Assembly (NCBI GenBank): GCA_028456385.1
Contig: JALNQF010000183.1
Location: 1 to 64,000 of the forward strand
Reading direction: 5' to 3'
Length of the DNA: 64,000 nt
From: Ophiosphaerella korrae
Lineage: Eukaryota > Ascomycota > Dothideomycetes > Pleosporales > Phaeosphaeriaceae
The translations under genes and the position numbers were made by a program. The notes beneath the pieces are model-generated. The model was not told the DNA's origin, searched no databases, and saw only the letters and a list, made by a program, of their open reading frames with translations. Within the stretch, counting starts at the first letter, position 1. Each line of letters begins with the position of its first letter. Of the stretch, positions 14,401 to 27,295 are shown piece after piece.

Positions 14401-16910
14401 ATAGTATACCTAATATTATATCTTATTTATTATTAATTGTTGTTATATCTATAACTATGTTCTTAATTATTATCTCTTCTAGTTCTAATATAGAGAGAGC
14501 TATTTTAAACCTAATAGGTTCTTAGAATAGTTTTCCTTTAATTATACTTAGTTATTAAGAGTACTTCTTTATTATATATTTTATTCTATATATTTCTATA
14601 AACTTCTTTAATACAAAGTTTCTTGTAGCTCTACTATTAATTATTAATTGTACTTTCCTCTTTTAGTATATACCTATTTTTATAATATATAGGCCTCCTA
14701 TACCTTTTAGCTTTTCTTACTTAGGTAACTTTATAAATTATCTATCTTTCTAGAGCTATAGTCCTACTTTAAGTTTATATTCTTCGTGTTTTAGATATTT
14801 ATTGTTTGTATATTTATACTATAGTCTTCTTTAGATATATTTCTTAGTTAACTTAGGTCTAGGCCTTACTACTATGTATCCGTCCTCTAGGGTTATTTCT
14901 TATCCTTAGATATTTTTTACTAGAATTACTCTTATATAGTTATAGCCTCTTCTTCTTATAAGCTATACGTTATTATTTACTTTAGGGTTCCTATATATAA
15001 TACAATTCTTATCTAGGTATAATATCTATAATGCTTTAAAGTGTACTAGATATTCTAGATCTATTATTTTATTATCTCTTTCTTAGTACTTGTCTTTACT
15101 AGGTGTCTTTATTATTAGGATATAGTATACTACTAGTACTCTTAGTATATAGGCTTTATTAATCTATTTTATTTTACTTATAAGGTATTACTATTCTTCT
15201 TATATAAGTATCCTTCTTACTACAACTATATATTACTTTATCTATTCTTAAAATAGTATAAACTTTATCTCTTTAGGATTGTATTCTTTCTAGTCTTTGT
15301 ACGCTTCCTCTATACTTATAACTATTAAGTATATTTAAACGAATCTCTATTCTTTATTTTGTTCCTCTATATCTATTATTATTTAGCTATTATAGCTATA
15401 TATTATTAGCTAGGTATATTCTATACCTCTTATACTAACTTGTTCTTTACTTCCTTATAGTCTTTTAGAGGTAGTTATTATAGTCTCTTTATCTTGTGCT
15501 AGTTCTTTAGCCTAGATTAATAGTACTAGGGGCTCTTCCTCTTTTAGATCTTCTACTATTAGGTCTATTACTTAGGCTATCTTTTCTAGCTAAGCTTTTA
15601 TTCTTTCTTTTATTATAGCTACTCTATGTCTCTATTTCTATAGGAACTATACTACTCTCTATTTACTAGAAAGATATATATAGTAGTTATTGTTATAATA
15701 AAAGGTCTAGTAGAGTATTACGTGTTATACTTCTTTACTCTTAGCTACTTTTTCCTAAGGTTTAGCCTATACTTGTAGTACTTCCGTTTTCTTTTTAGTT
15801 ATTTTTAACTAAGTTTCTTTCTTTAGGTCCTTACTTCTATAATCTTTTGCGAAGTGTCCTAGTTTCCTATATTTATAATATATCGTGTCTTTTTTCTTTA
15901 ACTAATAGTCTTTTACATAGTAGCCTTTTTTACTATAGTTAAAGTATATAAAGTTTTTATTTTTCTTCTTTTTCTTATCCTTATTAGCGTTAAGGACTAT
16001 AGGGTCTCCTTTGTTATAATTCTAGGGGTAACCTCTATACTTATTCTTCTTCTATTCTCGAAGATTATTATTAATTTATATTACCTATTGCTTTAGAGCT
16101 TCTAGTATCTTTAGTTTCTCTATATATATTATTTTATATTAGATCTTTGAGTTTAGTCTTTGCTTAAATTGTAATATTAAGGCTAACTCGTTCTATTCTA
16201 TATTCTGCGATAGTTATTTAAACTATAATATATACTTAGGAACACTCTAGTTTTATATAAGCTTTTCTAGCTACTCTTTAGCTTATTAGGTAATGTCTAT
16301 ATCTCTAAATACTACTCTTATTCGTTTAGTAAAGTATTTATAACTTCTAAAGATAGCTCTAGTCTTGTCCTTCTAGGTTATTAGAGAGTATATTGTATAG
16401 TCTATCTAGTAAGGTTTATACTATCTTATTACGTGTTCTTTAAGGTGCAATCTAATATATATTACCTTCTTTTCTTCTATATCGAAGTATAGTACTTGTA
16501 TATCTATCTAGAGTTATACTAATACAATAAAGGGTCTTAGTTTCTCTCTCGTTCTATTAAACTTCTTAAGAATAGGTATCTTTAGTAGTTTCTTTGTCGC
16601 ACTTATTTCTAGTCTTTAGGTAATTAGTTCTATCTAGTTCTAGCCTTTAATAATAGCCTTAATTTATACCTTATTTTATTTTGTATAATCTTGTAGTTCT
16701 TTATTCTATGTTTTTAAGGTATTAATTACTATCTTTATATCTTCTTTGTCTAAGATTAAGTTATTAATTTAGTTCTTAATTATTTCCTATATAGTACTAT
16801 TAAACTTACAACTACCCTTAGGTACTTTACTTATTAAACTTTCTACTATCGTATTAGCTAGACTATACGCTACTTACGCTTCGCTCTTTATAATAACTAA
16901 ATTAGTAAGG
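11452..16910 (-). pseudogene. Element B gag-pol relic
   Basis: Minus-strand gag-pol of element B, broken by many stops. The RT catalytic box YLDD is intact at 13721-13732 within a FVYLDDILIF context. RNase H lies around 13,090-13,320. Integrase and chromodomain lie between about 11,450 and 12,950. Gag and its CCHC knuckles lie right of about 15,700. The region is collinear with elements A, D and E. Confidence 0.75.
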
Positions 16911-17357
16911 TATAATAGGCCTCTTGTCGTCGACTATAGGTACCTATCTATTAGGTTAGTAGATTAGGAGGTAATATTAAAAGCTTATATTAGGATCTAT
17001 AATAACTATAAACAATAAAAGATATTTTGTAACTATCTTATATTAGCGTTCTATAGTTAAAGGATTAAATTACTATTACTATCCTAATAATGTACATCCT
17101 ATTAATTATATAGTTTATCTAATCTATTAATCTATATTTATTTTCTATCTATACACTTAATAGATTAAGGGATTACTAATCTATTAATCTGTGTTTGTTT
17201 TCTATCTATACACTTAATAGATTAAGAGATTGCTTACGTGTCCTAGTTATATACTATTTCCTAATTAATATTATTACCCTACTCGTCCTATGCTTTATTA
17301 GTCTCCAAGTTAGGACTAATTAGTTCTATCTCGATTTCTCTTGTTACGCCTATAATA
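16911..17357 (-). repeat. LTR of element B (5' LTR)
   Basis: 447 bp, equal in length to 10269-10715 and followed by the target duplication TTCTA at 17358-17362. Confidence 0.87.
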
Positions 17358-19074
17358 TTCTAGTTCTAATATAGAAGGAACTATTTTAAACCTAATAGGT
17401 TCCTAGAATAGTTTTCCTTTAATTATACTTAGTTATTAAGAGTATTTCTTTGTTGTATATTTTATTCTTTTAGTTTCTATAAACTTTTTTAATATAAAGT
17501 TCCTTGTAGCTTTACTATTAATTATTAGTTATACTTTTTTCTCTTAGTATATACCTATTTTTATAATATATAGGCTTCTTATACCTTCTAGTTATTCTTG
17601 TTTAGGTATCTTTGCAAATTATCTATTTTTCTAAAGCTATAGGCTTACTTTAAGTTTATATTCTTTGTATTTTAGATATTTATTATTTATATATTTGTAC
17701 TATAGTCCTCCTTAGATGCATTTCTTAGATAGTTTTAGACTAGGTCTTACTACTACGTATCTATCTTCTAGGATTATTTCCTATCCTTAGATATCTTCTA
17801 CTAAAATTACTCTTGTATAATTATAGCCTCTTCTCTATATAGGCTATATATTGCTATTTACTTTAGGGTTTCTATATATAATATAATTCTTGTCTAGGTA
17901 TAATATCTATAATACTTTAAAATATACTAGATATTCTAGGTCTATTATCTTATTATCCCCTTCCTTGTATTTGTCTTTACTAGGTGTATTTATTATTAAG
18001 ATATAGTATACTACTAGTACTTATAGTATATAGGCTTTATTAATCTATTATATTTTTCTTATAAAGTACTACTACTCTCTTTATATAGGTATTCTTTCTA
18101 CTACAACTATATATTACTTTATCTATTCTTAGAATAGTATAAACTTTATTTCTTTAGGATTACGTTCTTTCTATTCTTTATACACTTCTTCTATACTTAT
18201 AACTATTAAGTATATTTAAACAAATTTCTATTCTCTATTTTATTCTTCTATATCTATTGTTGTATAGCTATTATAGCTATATATTATTAGCTAAGTATAT
18301 TTTATATCTTTTATACTAACTTATTTCTTACTTTCTTATAGTCCTTTAGAGGTAGTTGTAGTAGTCTCTTTATCTAGTACTAGTCCTTTAGCCTAGATTA
18401 ATAGAATCTAGGGTTTTTCCCCTTCTAAATCTTCTATTAGTAGGTCTATTATATATATTATCTCTTCTAGCTATACTTTTAGTCTTCTTTCTTTTATTAT
18501 AGTTACTCTATATCTCTATTTTTATAAGAACTATACTACCCTCTACTTACTAAAAAGATATATATAGTAGTTATTATTGTAACAAAAGGTCTAATAGAGT
18601 ATTATATATTATACTTCTTTACTCCTAGCTACTTTCTTCTAAGGTTTAGCCTGTGCTTGTAGTACTTCCTTCCTTTTTTTAGTTATTTTTAACTAAGTTT
18701 CTTTCTTTAAGTCTTTACTTTTGTAGTTTTTTGCAAAGTATCTTAGTTTCTTATACTTATAGTATACTATATCTTTCTTCTTTTATAATTAGTAGTCTTT
18801 CGCGTAGTAGCCTTTTTTACTATAGTTAAAGTACGTAAAGTCTTTATTCTTCTTCTTCTTCTTGTCCTTATTAGCGTTAAGGACTATAGGGTCTCCCTTA
18901 TTATAATTTTAGGTATAACCTCTATATTTATTCTTCTTCTATTCTTAAAGATTATTATCTATTTATATTACCTATTATTTTAGGGCTTTTAGTATCCTTA
19001 GTTTTTCTATATAGATTATTTTGTATTAAATTTTTAAGTTTAGTCTTTGTTTAAATCGTAATATTAGAGCTAAC
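17358..19074 (-). pseudogene. Element A: protease and gag zinc-knuckle part
   Basis: Continuation of element A between the B and D insertions. It is collinear with 14,470-16,180 of element B, and includes the protease region and the zinc-knuckle part of gag. It is broken at the CTAAC at 19070-19074, where D inserted. Confidence 0.75.
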
Positions 19075-19532
19075 TATTATAGACGTAACAAGAGAAATCA
19101 AGATAGAGCTAATTACTCCCGACTTAGGTGCTAACGAAGTATAGGACGAGCGGGGTAACGACCTCGATTAGGAGATAACCTACAACTAGGACACGTAGCA
19201 CTAATCTATAATTACGTGTAGACAGATTAGTAATAATCTGTAATAACGTATATATAGATTAGGGTAATCTATAGTTACGTATAGATAGATTAGTAGTAAT
19301 CTGTAATGTAATACAAATAGATTACTATAAGTATATAGCTAATAGAATACGCATTATTAGGATAATATTAGTAATTTAATCCTTTAACTATAGAACGCTA
19401 ATACAAGATAGTTGCAAAATATCTTCTATTGTTTATAGTTATTATAGATCTTAACGTAAACTTCTATTATTATCTCCTAATCTACTAACCCCTAGATAGG
19501 TACCTATAGTTAACAACAGGAGGCCTATTACA
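19075..19532 (+). repeat. LTR of element D (5' LTR)
   Basis: 458 bp. Its first bases, TATTATAGACG, are a RIP-altered copy of TGTTACAGACG in the 3' LTR. In the first 250 bases that I compared, the differences from 25671-26128 are transitions only. Confidence 0.9.
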
Positions 19533-20650
19533 CCTTACTAATTTAGTTATTGCGAGAAGCAAAGCGTAAGTAGCGTATAGTCTAGCTAACACGATAGTAA
19601 AAAGTTTAACTAAAATAAGTAAAGCCCCTAAGAGTAGTTATAAGTCTAATAGTACCGCATAGGAAACAATTAAGGACTAAATTAATAATCTAATCTTAGA
19701 CAAAGAAGACATAAAAATAGTAATTAATACTTTAGAAATATAGAACAAGGAACTATAAGATTACGTAAAGTAGAATAAAGTATAGATTAAAGCTATTATT
19801 AAAGGTTAGAATTAGATAGAACTAATTATACAACGTCTAGTAATAAGTGCGACAAAGAAACCGCCTAAGATACCCGTCCTTAAGAAGTTTAACAGAATAA
19901 GGAAGAAACTAAGACCCTTTATTACCTTAGCACAACTCTAGATAGATGTATAAGTACTACACTTCGATATAGAAGAGAAAAAGGTAATATATATTAGGTT
20001 ACACCTCGAGGAAGACGCGATAAGATAGTACGAACCTTACTAGATAGACTATACAATACACTCTCTAATAACCTAGAAGGATAAAACTAGAGCTATTTTT
20101 AGAAGTTACAAATACTTTACTAAACGAATAAGAGTAGTATTTAAGGACACAGACGTTACTTAACAAGCTAAAGAATAGCTAGAGAAGCTTACACAAAGTT
20201 AAAGTGTTCTAAAGTACGTATTATAATTTAAATAACTATTGTAGAATATAGAATAGAACGAGTTAGCCTTGATATTACAATTTAAACAAGGACTTAACTT
20301 AAAAATCTAATACAAGATAATATATATAGAGAAACCAAGGACACTAGAAGCCCTAAAGTAATAGGTAATACAAATAGATAACAATCTTTAAGAATAGAAG
20401 AAGAACAAGTATAAAGGTTATACCTAAAACTATAACAAGGGAGACCCTATAATCCTTAACGCTAACAAAGATAAAAAGAGAAAAAAGAGTAAAGACTTTA
20501 CGTGCTTTAACTATAGCAAACTAGGCTACTACGCAAAGAACTATAGATCTAAGTTAAAGAAGGATATAGTATACTATAAGTATAGGAAACTAGGATACTT
20601 TGCAAAAGATTGTAAAAGTAAAGACCTAAAGAAAGAAACTTAGTTAAAAA
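19533..20650 (+). pseudogene. Element D gag relic with two zinc knuckles
   Basis: Degenerate gag. A capsid-like part runs from about 19,830 to 20,350. Two CCHC knuckle motifs follow: 20503-20544 (starts CFNYSKLGYYAK, where several Cys/His positions are now Tyr) and 20572-20613 (ends KLGYFAKDC). Tyr in place of Cys fits G-to-A RIP of TGT/TGC codons. Stops interrupt the frame. Confidence 0.75.
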
Positions 20651-23600
20651 CAACTAAGAAGAAGAAAGAAGTACTATAAGCACAGGCTAAACCTTAGGAG
20701 AAGGTAGCTAGGAGCAAAGAAATACAATACGTAATACTCTATTAGACCTTTTATTACAAAGACGACTACTACATACATCTTTTTAGTAAATAGAGAGTAA
20801 GATACTTCCTACAATAAAGATAGAGAGCAGCTGTAATAAAAGAAAGAATAAAAGCTTAGCTAGAAGAAATAGCCTAAGTAATAGACCTACTAGTAGAAGA
20901 TCTAGAAGGGGAAGAGCCTCTAGTACTATTAATCTAGGCCGAAGGACTAGCACTAGATAAAGAGACTACTACGACTACTTCTAAAGGACTGTAAAGAAGT
21001 AAGAGACAAGTTAGTATAAGAGATATAGAGTATACCTAGCTAATAATATATAGTTACAATAGCTATATAACAAGTAATATAAAGGAATAAAACAAAGAAT
21101 AGAAGTTTGTTTAGAAATACTTACTAGTTATAAGTATAGAGGAAGCGTATAAAGACTAGAAAGAACGTAATCTTAAAGAAATAAAGTTTATACTATTTTA
21201 AGAATAGATAAAGCAATATATAGTTGTAGTAAGAAGAATACCTATATAAAAAGAGTAGTAACACCTTGTAAGAAGAACGCGATAGATTAATAAAGCCTAT
21301 ATACTAAGAGTACTAGTAGTATACTATATCCTAACAATAGACGTACCTAGCAAAGATAAGTACTAGGAAGAGGATAACAAGATAATAGATCTAAAGTATC
21401 TAGTACACTTTAAAGCATTATAGATATTATACTTAGATAAGAATTATATTATATATAGGAACTCTAAAGTAAATAATAGTATATAGCTTATAAGAAGAAA
21501 AGGCTACAACTATACAAGAGTAATTCTAGTAGAAGATATCTAAGGATAAGAGATAATCCTAGAAGACAAATACGTAGTAGTAAGACCTAGCCTAAAACTA
21601 TTAAAGAAATGCGTCTAAGGAGGACTATAGTATAAATGCATATATAATAAATATCTAAAATACAAAGAATATAAACTTAAGGTAGGCCTATAGCTTTAAA
21701 AGGATAGATAGTTTATAAAAGAGCCTAAACAAGAAAGGTTAGAAGGTATAAGAGGCCTACATATTACAAAAATAGGTATATACTAAAGAAAGAAAGTATA
21801 ATTAATAATTAATAGTAGAGCTACAAGGAACTTTATATTAAAGAAGTTTATAGAAACATAGAAAATAAAGTATATAATAAAGAAATACCTTTAACAACTA
21901 AGTACGATTAAAGGAAAACTATTCTAGGAACCTATTAAGTTTAAGACAGTTCCCTCTACGCTTAAATTAGAAGGGATAATAATTAAAAATATAGTTATAG
22001 ACATAACAACAATTAATAACAAACAAGATATAATATTAGGTATACTATAGTTATAGATAACTAACCTATACATTAATTAGAGAACTAGAGAAATTAGTTA
22101 CAACAAAACAGACATATTAAAAGCTAATATAGGCACTAGTAAAGGAGAATTCCCTAAAGAATATAAGAAATAGGAAAAACAGCTTATAGAGCTAGAAGAT
22201 TACCTTCTAGAACATTAACTATAGGACTTAGCGATAGAAATAGAAGAAGGAAAAGACGTAAGATAGAGCCTAGTCTATAGGAAAATAGAAGAAAAGTTAA
22301 AGATTAAACAAGTATTTATTTAAAACGCAATAAAAAAGGGATAGATAAAAGAATCTAAATCCTTAGTAGCTTATAGACTTATCTTTATAGACAAGAAAGG
22401 AACAAGTAATAAAAGACCTTGCGTAGACTTTAGAAAAACTAACGCAGTTATAAGTAAGAACTAATACCTACTACTATAAATAGATAGAATACAAGATAGA
22501 CTATAAAAAGTAAAGATCTTTACGAAGCTAGATATCTAAAACGCCTACTATTAAATTAGAATTAAAGAAGGTAACAAATAGAAAACAGCGTTTAGAACAT
22601 AGTATAGACTATATAAATACCTAGTTATACTATTTAGCTTAATAAATGCACTAGTAGCATTCTAAGAAAGGATTAATATAGTACTAAGAGAGTACTTAGA
22701 TATATTTATATTTATATACTTAGACAACATCCTTATATTCTTAGAAATAGAGGAAGAATACGTACAACATATACATAAAGTGCTAGAGAAACTAGTAGAA
22801 GCTAAAATATTCCTTAAAATAAGGAAGTGTAAATTCTATATAAAAGAAACAGATTTCCTAGGGTTTATTATAGAACTAGGAAAAATAAAGATTAATCTAG
22901 CTAAGATTAAGTTAATTAACGAATAGCCGAAACTAAAAAACCTAAAGGAAGTATAATAATTTTATAGGCTAGCTAACTTTTGTAGGAAGTTAATAGTAAG
23001 ATAGTCTAAAGATATAGAACTAATAACAAGACTTATAAAAAAGGACACGCTATTTAAATAGATAAAGGAATGCGACGAAGTATTTAATAAGATTAAAAGA
23101 AAGTTTATAGAAAACCTAGTTATTAGAATGTACAACCTAGACCTACTAGTAATAGTAAAAACAGACGCATCTAATTTAGTCTATAGAATAGCACTAATAC
23201 AAGAAGACCTAGAGACTAAAAAAGAATACTTAGTCGAATACTTCTCTAAGAAAATAAAGATAGTAGAACTTAACTACCTAATCTATAACAAAGAGATACT
23301 AGTAATCTACAAAGTATTTAAATAATAGAGAGTATATTTGTAAGGAGCGAAATATTAAACAAAGGTCTATATAGACTATAAGAATCTTATAGGATTTATA
23401 ATAAATAAAGAATTGTTATAACGCTATACGAGATAGTAGGAATACTTATTAACGTTTAATATAGAAATTATATATATAAAAGGGAAAGATAATTAGTTTA
23501 TAGACGCCCTTAGTAGAAGACTAGACTTATAAGAAGAAGTAAGCGCTACTAGTATAGTTCTAGTTAAGAATAAAGAAGGATACTTAGTCCTAAATATATA

Positions 23601-24990
23601 TAAAATAGCTGCAACACTTAAAAAGAAGAGTAGTAAGCTAGACAAATAGATTTAGAAAACAACGCAAGAAGTATCTAAAGAAACAAAGAAACTTAAAATC
23701 TAAGAAGGATTAGTATAAGCCTATAGAAGAATATACATTCTAAAAAAGATCTAGAGAGAATTTATATAATAATTTTACGAACTACTAGTATATAGCTACT
23801 AAGGTATTAACAAAACACTAGATAGGTTACTACAAGACTACTATATCCTAAAAGTAAGATAGATAGTAATAGAAGTACTACAAGACTATATAAAATACTA
23901 GAGAAATAAGTATAGTAGATACGCACTATATAGAATACTATAACTAGTAGAGATACTAGAATAGCTATAGAGAGTTATTACAATAGACTTTATTACAAAA
24001 CTACCTAAGTCTAAGGACCTAATATTAGGAGTTAAATATAATAGAATCTTAATAATAGTAGATAAGCTTATAAAGTATACATACTTTAGACTATATAAAG
24101 AAAAAAGTAGGATAGAAGTTGCTATACACTAGGTTCTAGGAACTATAATTAGTTAATATAGACTACTAGATAAGATCGTTATAGATAGAGACGTACAATT
24201 TATATCTAAACTATAGGGAACAATAATAGCGCAATTAGGAATTAAATACGCAATATCTATAGCATATTATCTATAGATAGATAGACAATTAGAATAAATA
24301 AACTAGATAGTAAAACAATACCTAAGATACTACCTTAACTATAACTAGAACAACTAGGTACAACTATTACCTATAGCACAGTTAGTATACAATAGCGCAA
24401 AGAATATAGTAATAAGAGTATTACTCTTTTTCGCGAATTATAGATTTAAACCTAGCGCGTATAGAATACTAAGAACAGAAGTATCTTAGTCTCTAAGAAG
24501 AGAAAGTTTTACTAATAGACTTAGAGATATACACGATTAACTAAAATAGGACGCAGAATTCCTATAAGATTAAATAGTAAAATACTACGACAAGAAGTAT
24601 AAATAAGGACCTTAGTTTAGAGAGGGAGAAAAAGTATAGTTAGTACGCAAGAATATTAAGAGCAAACAACCTAGTTTAAAATTAGACTACGTTAAGATAG
24701 GACTATACAAGATTAAAAAAGAAGTTACACTAGTTATATTTAAACTAAAACTACTAAATAAGATAAGGATACACCTAACCTTCTACGTAGCGCTACTTAA
24801 GACAGTACTATAGAACGCAGAACTACTAGTGTACGAAGTAGACACGTATAGAGAATAAGAGGAATAGGAAGTTAAGGAAATCCTAGTACACTAGTTCCGC
24901 AATAGTAGGAACTACTACCTAGTAGAATAGATAGGAATAGACGAGAAAGGACAACTATAGGAGAAAATATAGGAACTAGAGGATAATCTT
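20651..24990 (+). pseudogene. Element D pol relic: PR, RT, RNase H, IN, chromodomain
   Basis: The protease active site appears as NSRAT at 21811-21825 (expected DSGAT). RT spans about 22,300-22,960, with its box read as YLDN at 22717-22728 (YLDD expected). RNase H is open at 23128-23325. Integrase spans about 23,630-24,480, with ITIDFITKLPKSKD and IDRDVQF segments holding the first two acidic residues. A chromodomain-like part (EVKEILVH...NYYLVE) lies at about 24,850-24,950. Stops occur throughout. The order PR-RT-RH-IN identifies Ty3/gypsy, and the chromodomain places it among chromoviruses. Confidence 0.85.
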
Positions 24991-24997
24991 AGTTGTC

Positions 24998-25670
24998 CTA
25001 AGAAACTAGAGGAGTTCTAAAATCAAAATCTTCCTAAACGCCTTATAGCGAACTAAGAAAACTAACATTACTACTACTAGATAGAGAGGCGATAGGAACG
25101 TCTAATACAATAGGAGCAGCCTTAACTACAGCCTTAAAGTTAAGCTTAGACTCTATAAGAGTAGCTTACGCAATAGACTTCTTATTATTTAAGGCTTTTG
25201 TCTTATAAAGACAAACAAGACAAGCATAATTTTCTACCTATATACTTAGAATCTAATTACGTTCTTTTTTAGCCTTAGCAATCTATCTAGACAGTTTATC
25301 TTAAGTACAGTTAATAGCTCTCCCTATCGCAAATAAGTATAGATGCGCAAATAAGCATTATTAACCTATATTCTACAAGAGAGACACCTAAGAGGTTACA
25401 AGACGTACAAGTATTAGCACGTATATACGCCTTATAAGCCTTGCTATACTTTAAAGAAATATATTCTAGAAAAAAGTTTATAGACTTACAACAAGAGTAA
25501 AGGAATATAGCAACACTATAACGTAATACATAATCTACTAATTAAAGGTAATAAAGAGTAGACTTAGTAGGTATAAGAGAAGATAAGGAACTCTATATTA
25601 ATAAGGAAACTAGACTAATAATACTAGCTCTAGGGTAGGGAAACCTAAACCCGCCTAGAGGAGGAGATAG
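24998..25670 (-). pseudogene. Antisense ORF relic of element D
   Basis: On the minus strand, opposite to gag-pol, a degenerate frame runs from just inside the 3' LTR and ends at 24998-25000 with the same VS-stop C-terminus as in A, B, C and E. It is the positional and sequence equivalent of 10716-11451. Its presence in an element of opposite orientation shows that it belongs to the element and not to the locus. Confidence 0.58.
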
Positions 25671-26128
25671 TGTTACAGACGTAACAAGAGAAATCAAGAT
25701 AGAGCTAATTACTCTTAACTTAGGTGCTAACAAAGTATAAAACGAGCGGGGTAACAACCTCAATTAGGAGACGACCTATAACTAGGACACGTAGCACTAA
25801 TCTATAATTACGTGTAGACAGATTAGTAATAATCTATAATAACGTATATACAGATTAGGGTAATCTATAGTTACGTGTAGATAGATTAGTAGTAATCTAT
25901 AATATAACATAAACAGATTACTATAAGTATATAGCTAATAGAATACGCATTATTAGGATAACATTAGTAATTTAATCCTTTAACTATAGAACGCTAATAC
26001 AAGACAGTTGCAAAACATCTTCTATTATTTATAGTTATTATAGATCTTAACGTAAACTTCTATTATTATCTCCTAATCTACTAACCCCTAGACAGGTACC
26101 TATAGTCGACGACAGGAGGCCCGTTACA
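25671..26128 (+). repeat. LTR of element D (3' LTR)
   Basis: 458 bp, TGTTACAGACG to CCCGTTACA, keeping both terminal dinucleotides TG and CA unmutated. Followed by CTAAC at 26129-26133. Confidence 0.9.
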
Positions 26129-26865
26129 CTAACTTATTCTATTCTATATTCTATAATAGTTGTTTAAACTATAATACGTATTTTAGAATACTTTAATTCT
26201 ATATAAGCTTTTCTAGCTATTCTTTAGCTTATTAGGTAACGTCTATATCTCTAAATGCTACTCTTATTTGTTTAGTAAAGTATTTATAACTTCTAAAAAT
26301 AGCTCTAGTCTTGTCCTTCTAGGTTATTAGTAAATATATTGTATAGTTAGTCTAGTAAAGTTTATACTATCTTATTACGTCTTCTTTAAGGTGTAATCTA
26401 ATATATATTACCTTTTTTTCTTCTATGTTAAAGTGTAGTACTTGTATATCTATCTAGAGTTATACTAATACAATAAAAGGTCTTAGTTTTTCTCTCGTTC
26501 TATTAAACTTCTTAAGGTTAGGTATCTTTACTAATTTCTTCGTCGTACTTATTTCTAGTCTTTAGGTAATTAGTTCTATCTAGTTCTAGCCCTTAATAAT
26601 AGCTTTAATCTATACCTTGTTTTACTTTGCGTAATCTTGTAGTTCTTTGTTCTACGTTTCTAAAGTATCGATTACTATCTTTATATCTTCTTTGTTAGAA
26701 ATTAGATTGTTAATTTAGTTCTTAATTGTTTCTTATATAGTGCTGTTAGACCTATAACTACTTCTAGGTGCCTTACTTATTTATTTAGTTAAACTTTCTA
26801 CTATTGTATTAGCTAGACTGTACGTTACTTACGCTTTACTTCTCGTAATAACTAAATTAGCAAGG
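26129..26865 (-). pseudogene. Element A: gag N-terminal part
   Basis: Minus-strand gag remnant between the D insertion and the 5' LTR of A. It is collinear with 16,180-16,910 of element B. No open frame of useful length. Confidence 0.72.
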
Positions 26866-27295
26866 TATAATAGGCCTCTTATTATTAACTATAGGTACCT
26901 ATATTTAAGAGTTAGTAGATTATAAAGTAATAGTAAAAGCTTATATAGAGATCTGCAATAACTATAAATAATAGGAGATGTTTTATAACTATTTCGTGTT
27001 AGCGTTCTATAGTTAATAGATTAAATTACTAATACTATCCTAATAATGCGTATTGCTACTAACTATATACTTATTGTAATCTATTAATCTATAGTTACTA
27101 AGACTAATAGATTATAGATTATCCTAATCTATAATCTACTACTACTAAGAGTCTATAGATTATAGATTACCCTAGGTATCCTAATTATATATAGCCTCCT
27201 AGTTAGGTTTGTGTCCTTTAGGGTTATATAAGTCTAAGTTAATTGTTATAAGGCTAATTAGTTCTATCTATAGCTCTCTTGTTACTATTGTAACA
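26866..27295 (-). repeat. LTR of element A (5' LTR)
   Basis: 430 bp, ending TTGTAACA and followed by CTATT (27296-27300), which repeats 6101-6105. Confidence 0.86.

Larger units (their letters stand above)
10269..17357 (-). mobile_element. Ty3/gypsy chromovirus B, nested in A
   Basis: A complete 7,089-bp minus-oriented element with equal 447-bp LTRs (10269-10715 and 16911-17357) and the duplication TTCTA (10264-10268 and 17358-17362). On the minus strand, from right to left, it holds gag with zinc knuckles (about 15,900), protease, RT with intact YLDD (13721-13732), RNase H, integrase and chromodomain. The opposite-strand ORF follows at 10716-11451. Stops occur throughout, but more C and G survive than in C. 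Confidence 0.88.
19075..26128 (+). mobile_element. Ty3/gypsy chromovirus D, nested in A, plus-oriented
   Basis: The only plus-oriented element of the five: 7,054 bp with equal 458-bp LTRs (19075-19532 and 25671-26128) and the duplication CTAAC (19070-19074 and 26129-26133). The interrupted sequence of A reads continuously across the site, as element B shows at about 16,180. Gag with two CCHC knuckles, protease, RT, RNase H, integrase and chromodomain occur in that order. The sequence keeps more G and C than C or A, but stops remain frequent. It should be among the youngest insertions. Confidence 0.9.
6106..27295 (-). mobile_element. Ty3/gypsy chromovirus A, nested in C
   Basis: A minus-oriented element with equal 430-bp LTRs (6106-6535 and 26866-27295), flanked by CTATT (6101-6105 and 27296-27300) inside the RT gene of C. 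Subtracting the nested elements B and D gives about 7.04 kb. Pol fragments lie at 6536-10268 and 17358-19074, and gag resumes at 26129-26865. The RT box reads YLDD on the minus strand (9508-9519). The frames are full of stops, so the element is dead. Confidence 0.87.

Noticed and set aside
8911..23325. 65-codon frames (8911-9108 and 23128-23325) as genes
   Set aside because: They are open remnants of RNase H in elements A and D, bounded by stops within dead pol genes.
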